Below are positions 23,350 through 34,482 of a DNA stretch of 64,000 nt, in pieces. The stretch spans positions 7,626,001-7,690,000 of the forward strand of contig JBITNC010000002.1 of the NCBI GenBank assembly GCA_050084985.1. The letters run 5' to 3'. The notes under the pieces are model-generated. The model saw nothing but the letters and a program-made list of their open reading frames with translations, did not search any database and had not been told where the DNA came from. Both the position numbers and the translations under genes were made by a program. Origin of the DNA: Nageia nagi (lineage: Eukaryota; Pinophyta). Position 1 is the stretch's first letter. Each line of letters begins with the position of its first letter.

Positions 23350-25740
23350 ATATGTTATTGGAATTTCCTTAACCCCCACTCTGATTGGAATAACTAATGT
23401 ACCTAATATAGAACATAATGTGTTGTTAAAAGCCCTAATAATGAGTGTAGGAGAATTCAAATAAGAGAGAGGTATCTTAAACTACTATATTTACTCTGAT
23501 GATATAACATTTATTATTAAACTATTATCAACCAATATCCTTTTGAAATGGTAACTATCCATAAATGCATTAATATGAAGAGGATGATCTTTTCCCTTAT
23601 TTCAATGCCTAATAGATCTTATCATCATAGAGTATGATGGAAGGATTTAAATAACTTTGAATAAAACTAATGAAGTCTAAAAAATAATTTGGATCATCAC
23701 TTAATAATTCAATGATCTTTAGTATATCATTCAAAGCCTCTTAATGTACTTTTGATTGTTTAAGTAAATTCTGAAAAGATAAATTTGCAAGAGTTATCCT
23801 TAACTATTGATCAAGATGTATCCTGATTGCAATCATTATTTTTCATGGCTTTGTTTGTACTTGGATTTGGACTTGTTTTATATCATGTTTAGTCCTTTCC
23901 TCCCATGGTTGAGGCATATTATAATTTCCTTTACCACATCCGACATTAATCATGTTGATCTTGACCATGCCCACAAATGTATAGGGTTATTTTTGACCAA
24001 CATTATATGTTACTTATCTTGAAATGGAATCCATGGTACTCACTTTGTTTGCATTATTGGTGTGCCTTGTTATATGTTCTTGAAATAACCCCAAATTTCT
24101 GTTTGGTTTATTTATGAGGTTTCTTGTTGGAACATGCCCATCATTAATCAATCATTAATTCATGACCTTTAAATGTTGAAATTTGTTAGTATTATATCCT
24201 CTTTTTCTATGAAATTTATAATACTCATTATCCTTATACCATGATGGATTTTCACTATTTGGGTCTTCTTATTTGATTTCTACAATGATATAAATTTATT
24301 ATCAAGTAACTTATTAAATGCATCCCCTATGGGCTTCACTGATGGTTTCCAATTCCTTTCTGTTCATTGGGGCCTAGGCAGTCTTACTTGATTATACCCT
24401 TAGTTGTGATTATTTTGTTGGCCTTGTACTTAATTTTGTGGGTTGTTTCTTGGTGTCTTAAGTATAGCCAATTGTAAAATTGGTTGTGTTTATTGTACAT
24501 CATAAGAAACTTAATTATTTTATGGCTTTTGATAAGTTTGATTATTGGAGTTTCCATCATTGTTATGAAAATTTTGATTATATTTTTCTTTCTTTATTAA
24601 CTTGATTTTTAACTCTTGAATATTAACCTCTTGAATTAACTTGGCTTAAGATAACACATCCTCAAACATATGATGTTGTCAAATCCATAATATTTGAGAG
24701 ATATATTTATTACAACTTCTAGAAAATAACTTGACCAATTCCTATTATGGTAGTGTGTAGGTAATGTATGTAACTAAATCTCTTCATTGACACACATAAT
24801 CTGATATAGAATCATCCTTAAACTATGATAACTTGCTAAGATCTATAGTTGAAGCTCTCTTTTTGACAATGATGGCAAAGTGACCTATAAATTGATTGGC
24901 CAACTACTTAAAGGAATAAACAATATGTTATGTAATATTATTATACTAATCCAATGCTTTCCCCACAAGTATCAAAGGAAAATTTATAAGCACAAGAATA
25001 TAATCATTACTTATGATGTATTATGAATACTTAAATTGTCTTAAATGCTCTCTTAGATCCTCTTTTCCTCTATACTTATCCATTTTGGGAACCTTAAATT
25101 TGTAAGGAAACTATTTAGTTGGAAATGAAGGGTGAATGGGCTCATTATAAATCAGGGTGTATGATAACATTTTTTTTCCATTGATCAGTAATATTTGATC
25201 CCATTTCTTGCAACCACTTTAAAATCTCATCAAATTCACACTCAGAGGTTGATCATTTATTACCACTTTTTGATTAGGTACATAACTAATTGTTTATCAT
25301 TATCCTTGATCATATTCTAGTGCTTCACTTTTCCCAATAAATTAATTTAGTTTATGACTTGGGAAAAATTTTACTTAAGGTCAAAAGGATGATTGATTTT
25401 GGTTAAAAATCTCTTGAGTCATATGATGTTGAAATCCTTAGTGATTTAGAAATTGAGTTTATCCAAGGTTTGAATTTTGTACTTATTGAAAAGATTGAGT
25501 GTACCCTTGATTAGGAGTTTTAGGTACTTATGATTGAACATGAGCATACATTTATGGAGGATTAGAATTTTATTTATGTGTTTATAATTTCCTAGTTTAT
25601 TTAGGTTGCATAATCATTGTTGAGATGATGAGTAATTGGGTTATGGTTATGCTTGAGTTGAGTGTGATTGGCACCCTATGTTCAAATTCACTTATTATTA
25701 TTGAATATCATATCACCATCACATAATTTTACTTTTTATC
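23350..25740 (-). pseudogene. G gag core and protease remnant
   Basis: Minus-strand gag text is clear at about 24600-25260: PKMDKYRGKEDLREHLRQF, then NFPLILVGKALD, then NQFIGHFAI and VKKRAS. This is the Retrotrans_gag pattern of Tat-type elements. A finger-like motif FHRKRGYNTN (near 24200) matches the family's FHRDxGHxTxxC with its Cys lost. Protease traces at about 23350-23800 include HPLHINAFM, RILVDN and PIRVGVKEI. The upstream part (25380-25740) is Gln/Asn-rich, with many Gln codons now TAA/TAG. No long open frame remains. Confidence 0.7.
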
Positions 25741-26294
25741 CAACTATCACAAAATAGGTGGATCTATGTATCCTTCCACATATTTCAAAAGCACACATCA
25801 CATTGGAAAGAAAATCAACTCTTTCCATACTTGCACACATCAATTTTGAGATGTGGTATATGATTTGTTTCATATTTCCATAAATTGAGGCATATCCTAC
25901 ATTGATTCATGATTGGGATATATTTTACACTTATTTTTCAATATTGCATAAGTATACATAGTTACATCAATATTACATACTCGTCTATAAAGTATCATTT
26001 GAATATTGGATAGTTATACAAGATTACAAGCATATACATACACATATAATGGAGCAAACATCTAAAAAGCATTAACATATCAAAAATTAAAACTCTAAAA
26101 AACATAAGAAATCAAAAAATACAAGCATTCAAAATCTAAATTGCTCAAAATCTAAAGTGTTTGATATCTAAATTGCTAAAAATCTAAATTGTTTAATTTT
26201 TTTTAATTTTTACTAAATCAACATTCAACATGATCTATCTACATATGTTGAACAAAGTCTTTTCTACAAAATACTTAGTCAAATAGGGGCAAAA
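25741..26294. other. Fragment between G gag halves, with short repeats
   Basis: No gene is seen. At 26128-26190 the words AAATCTAAATTGCT and close variants repeat about every 15-25 bp. The stretch ends in AGGGGCAAAA just before an LTR start, which looks like a plus-strand polypurine tract. It is probably the 3' tail of a plus-strand element that split the gag of G. I could not find its left border. Confidence 0.4.
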
Positions 26295-27496
26295 TGTAGA
26301 TACCCAAAAATAACACTTTTTGAATAAAATGGGTTAAATGCATTGATATGCTTAATTCATAATTTTATCTAATTTCTAATATCTTAATGATAAAAAATAA
26401 AATATTCAAATATTATAAAATTTAAAATATTTTATAAAGTGCTAAAATAAATCAAAAGGAGAAATAATCACTTAAATTCCAAATAAAGGAAAAAGGACAT
26501 TTCCTAGATACTTAACCTTAAGTTATGAACATAATATAAAATATAATACAAAAATAGAATCTCTCTGAATTCATTATCCTAAATCATTATTTATATTGCT
26601 AATTTATGATTTTATGCTCATAATTTATGCTCCAAGAACAAGCTAGGATTGAAAGAATCAAGAGTTTCAACCTCAATTTGCAATCAATTCTCTTCATGCT
26701 ACCTCCCCTGGATGATTGGTAACTTTTTCATGGTAAATTTATGATAAAATTTACATTATAGGGCATATATTATTGTATGTTCAAGGTCTTTGTAGGTTTG
26801 GGGTGATTCACATCATAGAAAGGCTTTGAATCCTCAACAGTGTATCCTTCACCAAAATTGAGTGTATATAGTATATTATGTAGGTTAAATTATTTTATCA
26901 AGACCATGAATATGAGCAATACCATTTCTTAATAATTAAATTTTAATCAAAATATATAATATTTTCTCCATTAGAATCATATATCTATGGTGTAATTGCA
27001 TTGTAAACCTTGTGGGTATCCTTAGATCCTTTGGATCTAAGGATCTTTAAGGTTTCTTGGCATTTGTAAGGTTTAAATTACCTTAGGGTTTCAAATATAA
27101 ATTGTAGCTCAATTGCATAATTATGTGAATAAACCTGTATTAAATTGTTATAGCATCATTCTAAATTTCTCAAATAACATATAGGCATGCTCACATTGCA
27201 TAATAGGCATCCTTATATTTGTTTTCTTCATTGATTGGGGGATAGGGGGCTCACATTACCTTTTGGAGTGAGGCAACTCACTCCAAGATCATTTAGGTTC
27301 CTTAAGAGGCCTAAATTGGAGGTTATCCTAACTTTTTAGATGAATTTAGGTTTATTTAGCATTATTTAAAGTTTTTAAAACATCATTGTATCATTCAAAT
27401 TTGGAAAAACATATGTTGTGTAATATCTAAGATAGTTGCATGTATTAACATCTTGAGCATGTTTGGTGACTTTAGGTAGGGATTTTGGATGCTACA
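26295..27496 (+). repeat. LTR, 1202 bp, inside G gag
   Basis: It starts TGTAGATACCC after a purine-rich AGGGGCAAAA and ends GGATGCTACA, giving TGTAG/CTACA inverted ends. Minus-strand gag text of G resumes directly at 27497. The polypurine-like sequence suggests a 3' LTR of a truncated plus-strand element. No matching 5-bp target duplication was found, so the borders rest on the inverted ends. It contains the perfect hairpin at 27018-27044. Confidence 0.6.
27018..27044. repeat. Perfect 12-bp inverted repeat (hairpin)
   Basis: ATCCTTAGATCC, a TTT loop, then GGATCTAAGGAT: all 12 pairs match. It lies in the last third of the 26295-27496 LTR. Confidence 0.95.
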
Positions 27497-28518
27497 CATA
27501 TGCTTGTTGGATTTGTGATGGTTGGGTATTATTTTGAGGAACATTGAATGGTTGATGAGAAATAACTTGAGTATTTTGTGGTGTCAAGTTGCTTTGGAAT
27601 GGTTAGGGTTGTTGATAGGAAATGTTACATTCTCTAACCATAGAAAATTTAGGAGTTGTAAGAGTTTGATTATCAAACCTTAATACTTTAGAAATAATAT
27701 GTACCCCTTGCACATGAGAAATGCTTATATTTTACATAACTTATTATTTTTATTAGCTCACTACCACTCTTCAAATAATTATTATTTCTCTTGATTATCT
27801 TGATATAGAGCACTAGATGATATTTGATGTGAAGATATAAGAGTGGTAGATCCTAGTTGTGCATGTGGTACATGATGTGGTAAATCCACTTGAGAAATTA
27901 ATGAATCTTGGGGTATGGTTGTGGCCAATTATTTCTCTTGATAGAAGGAATAAGGATCAAATGTAGAAATAATTGGTGGTGTTATTCAATACAACAGTTA
28001 TGAGACCTTAATATTTTTTAAAATGTAAGAAGATTGATCCTATAAATCATAAAAAGTAGTTTCCACATGTCCTTGAATATTTTGTATACTTTTTTGGTTA
28101 ATATTATAAGAAGATGTAATTTTTTGAACTCTCTAAAAATGATCATAAAGTATTACCAATTTTGATTGAATATGTGGGTCATTAAAGAAGATGTCTTATG
28201 AAGCAATATAAGAATTTTAGAAATCAATGATATTTTATTATCTTGGGCCAATTCCATGAATGATAATATCTTGATGTACACTAGATTATAAATCTTTATA
28301 GTTTTGTAATTTTTTATCAAAAGAAATATGAGGTGAAGGTGATGGTTTAATGGTGAATATTGAGGTGTGTGTGTTTGATAAATATGTGATGCATGTAGTC
28401 TAGAGAAAGGATTTTATTATAGATAATATACCTATCAATATGTTTCTCTAGCCTCGCATTCCCTAGCTTGTGCTCTAGCTTCATCCAAATTCACATAAGG
28501 ATCCCCATCCATGATGTA
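27497..28518 (-). pseudogene. G gag N-terminal, Gln/Asn/Pro-rich part
   Basis: A likely start codon near 28516 begins MDGDPYVNLDEARAQARE. The downstream text is low-complexity, for example PQNTQVISHQPFNVPQNNTQ at about 27520-27600. Low-complexity N-termini are common in Gag of this lineage. The frame is broken by TAG/TAA stops and indels. The protein continues beyond the inserted LTR at 25740 and below. Confidence 0.6.
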
Positions 28519-29412
28519 GGATAAGGAAGGTATAGATGGACTCAAACAAAAGTAAACAAGTACTTGTAAAGAAAAAGTATTTGAATGTGGAGAAAAAGTA
28601 AAGAAAATAAACATGAGGTCTAATTTTTTGTTAAAATCTTTTTAATATATGCAAAATTAAGATAAAAAAAAAACCCAATGATCTTTCAAAAGATAGCAAT
28701 CCTATATGCTATATAGTAATGATGAGAAGATATTAATGGTTATTAACTCTTATTTAATTGCTTCATATTAAATTTGGTACATTATATTTTTAGTGATAAT
28801 TGATTTTAACATATTGAAGTATTATATAATTTTTCCTAAAATGAATCTAGTCAAGTGTTGATAGGTCAAAGGTGAATCTCTAGGGGTGTAGAATGTTTAG
28901 AGATAAGTAGTTTATCTTGGAGATGAAACCCAAGTGTGGGTAAGGAAATGGGGATGAAGTCCATATGACCCATTATATGCTTGATATGGTGTGATTAAAT
29001 GCAACACTAAAGGAAAATGATAATGCAACTAAATGAAAAATACAAGTTTACCCTTCAAAAACATAGTGCAATCTCATCCAAAATGATAATTTCATTACTT
29101 CAAAATATACAATTTAATACTAATGAATGCAAAGAGCAAGAAAACTAATCTAAATAATACAAGAGATTTTAGGATCAACCCTAGAGGCTCCAATTCTAGT
29201 TTACATACAAGTGATTTCAAAAGTAAAACTTATGTTTATAAGTATCTATTCATTGATCGACCAACACAAGTCTGATTAGCCAATGCCAATCAATCACATG
29301 ATCAATAATTGGATGTACAATCATAATAACATAGATAATTTCTAAAATGAATGATAAAATCCTTTGAAAAGGATAATAAAATAGTATATAAAACCTTGAT
29401 AGAGGATTGCTA
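28519..29412 (-). other. G leader region, no gene seen
   Basis: About 0.9 kb of AT-rich DNA upstream of the G gag start. It includes a purine-rich stretch (28540-28610) and an A-run near 28660. No primer site or LTR end could be recognised before C1 begins at 29413. Confidence 0.4.
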
Positions 29413-29828
29413 TGTTAAGATCCTATATCTTAACATTTACTTAGGCTTATTTATATTTTAGTTAATTTAATTATTTGCTTGTATCAACTTGTAATGTAAA
29501 CCATAATATTTTGTAAGGGGAATTACCACTTTGAATGTAAACCACCAATTAGGGTAGGAGGACTATAGATATTTATAAGAGGGTTAAGGAGAGCATCTTG
29601 GAAAATCAATTGTCTTTTTGAGTTGTAAGGATGAAGCCTCCTTGAAGAAGCCTATGATTCATATTTATATCAGTAAAGTTATTCTATTCTATTATCTAGT
29701 TGTTAATATGAGTATATTATTCTAATTTCTTTACTTGATGCATTATAAGTCTATGGTTATTTTGTATTTCAATATTTCTTGTGGTATTCAAGGTAAAATT
29801 CATTTTTAGTTATGCTATATTCTTAACA
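29413..29828 (+). repeat. C1 5' LTR, 416 bp
   Basis: It starts TGTTAAGATCC and ends TTCTTAACA, followed two bases later by a tRNA-Met primer site, so both borders are well set. A TATA-like TTTATAAGAGGG is at about 29572. The first 23 bases form an inverted repeat (TGTTAAGAT, five bases, ATCTTAACA). Confidence 0.9.
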
Positions 29829-29830
29829 AG

Positions 29831-29843
29831 TGGTATCAAATCC
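29831..29843 (+). promoter_or_regulatory. C1 primer-binding site, tRNA-Met
   Basis: TGGTATCAAATCC differs from the standard TGGTATCAGAGCC at two positions and lies two bases after the LTR end. Confidence 0.85.
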
Positions 29844-30329
29844 TTGATTTTGGCTACTTGTGGGAATTTCTATGTGGTCACACTAAGTGAAAAGCCTAGA
29901 ATGTTTCCATTTTATAGCAAAAAATCTACCCAAATTTTTGTAGATTGTAAGGTCACATCAAAGTGGAATCCTAGAAATTGTTATTTTTTCAATTAAAACT
30001 CTATTCATTTTTTTCCAAAATCTCACAAAACCCTCACAAAATTTTTAACTAAAATAACAACTCCAAAATAGGCAAAAAATTCTAGGGCAAATGTCTTCCA
30101 AACTATGAGGAACTAGTAAATTCTAAGAGTTCCTATTTGTTACCAAAGGTAATGATTTTTTTGAAAAAATAAATAGTATAAAATTATGAAAATCATCAAA
30201 TTGAGATCTAACCCATTCCTAATATTTTTTAAAGCTAATCATTTCAATATATGGCACTGATATACTTTTTTAGTTTCTAAAAATAACAGTTACTAAAAAT
30301 ACTAAGTTAGTACCTAGCTTGTATTTCAA

Positions 30330-31450
30330 ATGGATGGAAGAAGATCTCAAGACCCCACTCTAGAAAAATTAGATAATGAGGTTAAATAGCTCTAAGCTCA
30401 CCATAGTGGAGTTGACCAAAAATATGCTTTTTAAGAAATAAATGGTAAATTCATTGAATTGAAATAGAATCTTATTGGATTGAGAACTAAATACGATTCT
30501 ATGAACTCAAATCTATTGCAAGTATAGAAAACAACTCATACAACTCTACAACAATCATCTATACAACTAGTCTTATCATAAACTACACTAGGTACAAGTT
30601 TTCAATAATATTCAAGGAAAAATACTCAATTATAGGCACAACAGGTGCATATGGGAGGCCCCTAAGCCTTTATCCTTCCTATATTTGATTGAGAGGATCC
30701 AACTAGCTAGATTTATAGAGCAAAATAATTATTTACACTAAATCAAATTCCTAAGGTCCAGAAGGTCAATTTCAATTCTTTCCATTTGGAGAACAAGATC
30801 ATTTAGTGGTACTAGTGGTTTGAAAATACTAATGGGACTCCTTGTTGGGGTATTTTACAAAAACATTATTGCTAAGGTTTCACCCAAGTGATTTTGTACA
30901 TTTCATAGGAGCTCTTACAAAAGTTTGGTAAACATCAATCATGAAGGAATGTCAAATGAAATTTGAAAAGATTGGAAATTGCATCGAGGGACTACATGAA
31001 TCTTTTTTAGGATTTGCCTTATTAGTGGGTTTAAGGAAGAAATCAAGGTAGATGTTAAAGTGTTTAATTATAGCACTAGGATATAGCCTATTGGGTTGGT
31101 CAAATTATCAAAAGACAAATTCAATGCCTAATGTCGATAACGGAAGAAACCATTCAAAAAACCTCAACATTCTCAAGCTTCTCTTAAACCCACCCATTCA
31201 TTTTAAATTAAGCAAATCAGTCAAGAGAAAATGAATGAGTGCAGAGCAAAGGAAATTTGCTATAATTGTAATGAAAAGTATGCACTTGGCCATCATTGTA
31301 CTACATAGAGGTCATATTTTCTTAATGTTGATGTTTCTTATGATTCAAATGATGAGACTATTATTGAGGAAGAAGCTAATGAGATGGAAATAATTCAAGA
31401 AGTTCATGTAATTTCTTGTAGTGCCCTTGAAGGAATTATGATACCCTAAA
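30330..31450 (+). pseudogene. C1 gag
   Basis: Starts with ATG at 30330 (MDGRRSQDP). A conserved capsid-type core follows, with IYRAK, LNQIP, FHLENKII and WY-WFEN at about 30690-30830. A knuckle at about 31250-31300 reads CYNCNEKYALGHHC, the C--C------GH-C form common in chromoviruses. Stops (mostly TAG at Gln positions) and frame changes break it throughout. Gag would have formed the particle shell and packaged RNA. Confidence 0.78.
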
Positions 31451-31735
31451 TAATGAAGATTCATGGGTATTTCAAAAATTAGTCTCTCATCATTTTACTT
31501 AACTCAAGAAGCATACATAATTCCATTGATCCTAGTATGACCAAATAGGCTAATTATTTTATATATCCTAAAAATAATTTTGAAGTAATCATTGGAAATG
31601 GAGGTAGAATTTATTTCAAGGGGAAATATCATAATGTTAAGTTTAACATAGATAATTATAACATGTAGAGTGACATGTATGTACTTTCATTAGGAGGGTG
31701 TGATGTGATCCTAGGAGTTCAATGGTTGTGAACAT
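31451..31735 (+). pseudogene. C1 aspartic protease
   Basis: The active-site loop reads LLNSRSIHNSID, where the family has LLDSGSTHNFID. Both the catalytic Asp and the Gly are changed, by G-to-A type mutations. Further on, CDVILGVQWL is the conserved end of the protease fold. Between them are the usual KVVIGNGG-like and L-V---Y-M text. The enzyme is inactive. Confidence 0.82.
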
Positions 31736-32029
31736 TGGGACATATACTATGGGACTTCCTTGAACTATGGATGAAATTCATTATTGCAAGATATACATAT
31801 AAACTCATTGGAATATATGCTATTACATCATAGATTGTAAGTTCTCATCAAATGGAGAAGTTGATTCAAAAAGGAAAAAAAGAAAATGGTAGAATAACTA
31901 TTTGTAATACAACTAGTTGCATAGGAGGGAGGTGAATTAGCATAGATGCAACAACTTTTGGTATATCATGAGAAGGTTTTGAAGAACTAAAAGGATTAGC
32001 CACCAACTTCCCTAAGGAACACATTATAC

Positions 32030-32720
32030 AACTAATTTTTAGTATTCAACCACACAACATTTGGCCCCGCCAATATCCATGTTTGTAGAAAGATGAAATT
32101 GAAAAACTTGTATAGGAGATGTTGGAAGAAGGGATTATCAGGCCAAGTGCTAGTCCTTAGTCTTTTTCCATCATATTAGTTCAAAACAATGATGGATCTT
32201 ATCAGTTGTGCATAGAATTTTGGGCTCTCAAAAAAGTAATTATGAAAGATAAATTTGCTATTCCCATCATTGATGAATTTTTGGATGAGTTACATGGAGC
32301 CAAATATTTTTTGAAACTATATCTACAATCTAGATATCATCAAATCCAACTCCATGAAGAGGATATTCCAAAAATAGCCTTTTAGAAGCATAAGATTCAT
32401 TATAAATTTTTAGTAATTCCATTTGACCTTACTAATTTCCCTTCAATGTTCTAGAGTTTGATGAATCAATTATTTCACCCTTATCTTCATAAATTTCTTT
32501 TGGTTTTCTTTGATGATATTTTAATCTACAATAAGAAATGGGAGGATAAATTAGTACACTTAGATCAAACTCTATAATTACTTCAAAAGCATCAATTATA
32601 TGCAAATAAATCTAAGTGTTCCTTTATCCTACATGAGATTGAATACTTGGGGTATGTCATTTTTTAGGAAAGAGTCAAGGTAGATCAACATAAAATTATA
32701 GACATGTAGGATTGGACTAT
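32030..32720 (+). pseudogene. C1 reverse transcriptase
   Basis: The fingers begin with DEIEKLV-EMLEEGIIRPSAS (stop at one Gln). The motif with the first catalytic Asp follows, decayed from D to Y (KLYLQS for KLDLRS). Then comes FDDILIY (near 32510) with its two Asp intact, then KCSFI and the EYLGYVI stretch. Several Gln codons read TAG. It is recognisably the gypsy/chromovirus form (FFDDILIY type), unlike the YLDD form of T, AB, CD and N. Confidence 0.85.
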
Positions 32721-32947
32721 TCTAAAATCAAGGCATTGTGAGGATTTTTGGGCTTACTAGGTTACTATCAAAAATTTGTAAATAATTATGGAAATATTGT
32801 AGCTCCAATCACATCATTATTTAGAAAAGATACCTTTAATTGGTCACTAGATGCTAAAAAATCTTTCTATAAACTAAAGGAGAAAAATGTTGTACTCCTA
32901 TTTTATCCATGCTAGATTTTTCCAAAAAATTTATCGAGAGTGATACC
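32721..32947 (+). pseudogene. C1 RNase H, first part, cut by AB insertion
   Basis: The RT tether (LLGYYQKFVNNYG, then FNWS) leads into the RNase H start with KKFIESDT, where the family has a catalytic Asp after E-(S/C). The frame is open right up to 32947. There the five bases ATACC are followed by LTR A of AB. The coding text picks up in the same frame at 51902. Confidence 0.85.
32943..32947. repeat. AB target-site duplication, left copy
   Basis: ATACC directly before LTR A, identical to ATACC directly after LTR B (51897-51901). Confidence 0.92.
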
Positions 32948-34482
32948 TATTGATGGAAATTATGTAATATATATGCCCTTGGACAATTTCAACCAAAGCA
33001 TATCATGAACAAGATAACATAGTAACCTGATCTCTAAAGTAGGTCAATTCCTTACCTATTGGGTGTAGATGAAAAGAACAAGTAACAAGAAAGAAACAAA
33101 AGAGGGGAGAGTGCAAAAAATAAAGCAAGAAGGATAGGGAGCAAGAGTAAAGCAAGGGGTAGATCACTAGAACAAAGTAAGCTTTTATGTAACATGAAAC
33201 CTTGGCAATAATCTAGTGTAGTAGCCACAGTGTAAGCTTTCATTCTCTAAATTATTCTTTAGCTTAACTCTATCATATTAGTAGAGACATTCATACCAAT
33301 AACTCATTATTATCATTCAAGAAATATCCATTACTTGCCATAATATAACTAGACTAAGAATAATAACACCAAGTGTTGGACAAGAAAGGTCAAGATGGCA
33401 TTGTATTACTGATAGAACAAAAGGTCATCAAAAATAAATACAAGGGGCAATACTAAGGATTTTCACCCTTTTTTCTCTATCTTCAACTAAATTTATACTA
33501 GACTAGATCGATTATATAATGAGTTAAATAAAATAGTTACAAAATGGCTCAAAGATTCTAGCCTTCTTTTAATAAATAGCTAACTATCTCTGCTACATGG
33601 CATTTTATTTCTAAAAATTGAAAGATATAGAATTGTAACTACCTCTAAATTGTGATGAGCATGTTTTTCAAGTTCTATTTGAACTTGTATTGCATTTACA
33701 AAAGATTACCTAACTGATTATGATGATTCCAAAGTTTTTCCATCTTCTGGTGGTTATTCTAAAGTCTTCTCAATTTTTAGATCACTTTTTGGATTCTTTT
33801 GGTGAAGTTTTGCTTGGGTGGAGATTCCTTTTGTTACATCTAACATCATCAATCTCTGCACTCTAATATTGAAGGCTTTTATTTTTTATTGATGTTACTT
33901 CCTTCTTGCACCTTTGTAAGATAAAGCAAGTAACTTCAAGAGATCTTAGTTTTGCTTGTGATGTCATCCTCATCTAGGTCCATTCTTTTGACCAAAATCA
34001 ATTTCACTTTATTTTGCTAACATCACCTCCTTTCATGACTTGGAACACCTAACTCAGCCACCATAGAACTTTTAGCATTACTGCTGACATCACTACTCCT
34101 AGAGTCTAGTTTTAGATGAAAATAATACTCATCTATATTTTACTAACACCATATCCAAAGATTGCTATAATTAGTGCATTTTATCATAAAAACTATCCAA
34201 TTTTAATTTTCTAACATCACTTCTTTTCATGCCCCAAAACACTTAATTCAACCATTGCACAAATTTTAACATTACTTGCTAACATCACTACTCTTGGAGT
34301 TTGATTTTAGATGAGAATAATACTCACCTATACTTTGCTAACATCATGTTCAAATATCGCTATAATTAGTGTATTTCCTCATCAAAACTATTAAAAAGTT
34401 TCCTAAAATACACTCCTTTAAATAAATAAGAACAATACATGCTGGGAAGCCACTTGGGTGTTAGGCTATGTATGCATATACA
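32948..34482 (-). repeat. AB 3' LTR (LTR A)
   Basis: Plus-strand start TATTGATGG, end TATGCATATACA. The border is set by the target duplication and by comparison with LTR B. It contains two imperfect 194-bp spaced blocks around CTAACATCACTACTC (34064 and about 34264) and a TATA-like box at 33491. In sense orientation the ends are TG...TA. Confidence 0.92.
33491..33497 (-). promoter_or_regulatory. TATA box in LTR A
   Basis: TATAAAT on the minus strand, with flanking CTAGTATAAATTTAGT conserved in LTR B (50907) and LTR C (52492). About 990 bp from the 5' end of the LTR, so U3 would be about 1 kb. Confidence 0.5.

Larger units (their letters stand above)
23350..29412 (-). mobile_element. G: minus-strand Tat-like gag/protease, interrupted
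   Basis: In minus-strand order: leader (29412-28519), gag N-terminus (28518-27497), an interrupting fragment with LTR (about 25741-27496), gag core, a zinc-finger-like motif and a protease remnant. P adjoins the protease end and C1 adjoins the leader, so G appears to be the outermost element visible. No pol domain after protease and no LTR of G itself lies in the window. Confidence 0.65.
29413..32947 (+). mobile_element. C1: chromovirus-like Ty3/gypsy element, split by AB
   Basis: In plus-strand order: 5' LTR (416 bp), tRNA-Met primer site, gag with knuckle, protease, RT and the start of RNase H. The RNase H text stops at 32947 and continues in frame at 51902-51949, after the AB insertion; it is then cut again by CD. 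The short LTR, Met primer and gag/RT style fit the chromovirus branch. Integrase and 3' LTR lie right of the window. All ORFs are broken. Confidence 0.85.

Noticed and set aside
26295-27496. Target duplication for this LTR
   Set aside because: The flanking five bases (CAAAA and CATAT) do not match; the left side looks like a polypurine tract and not host DNA.
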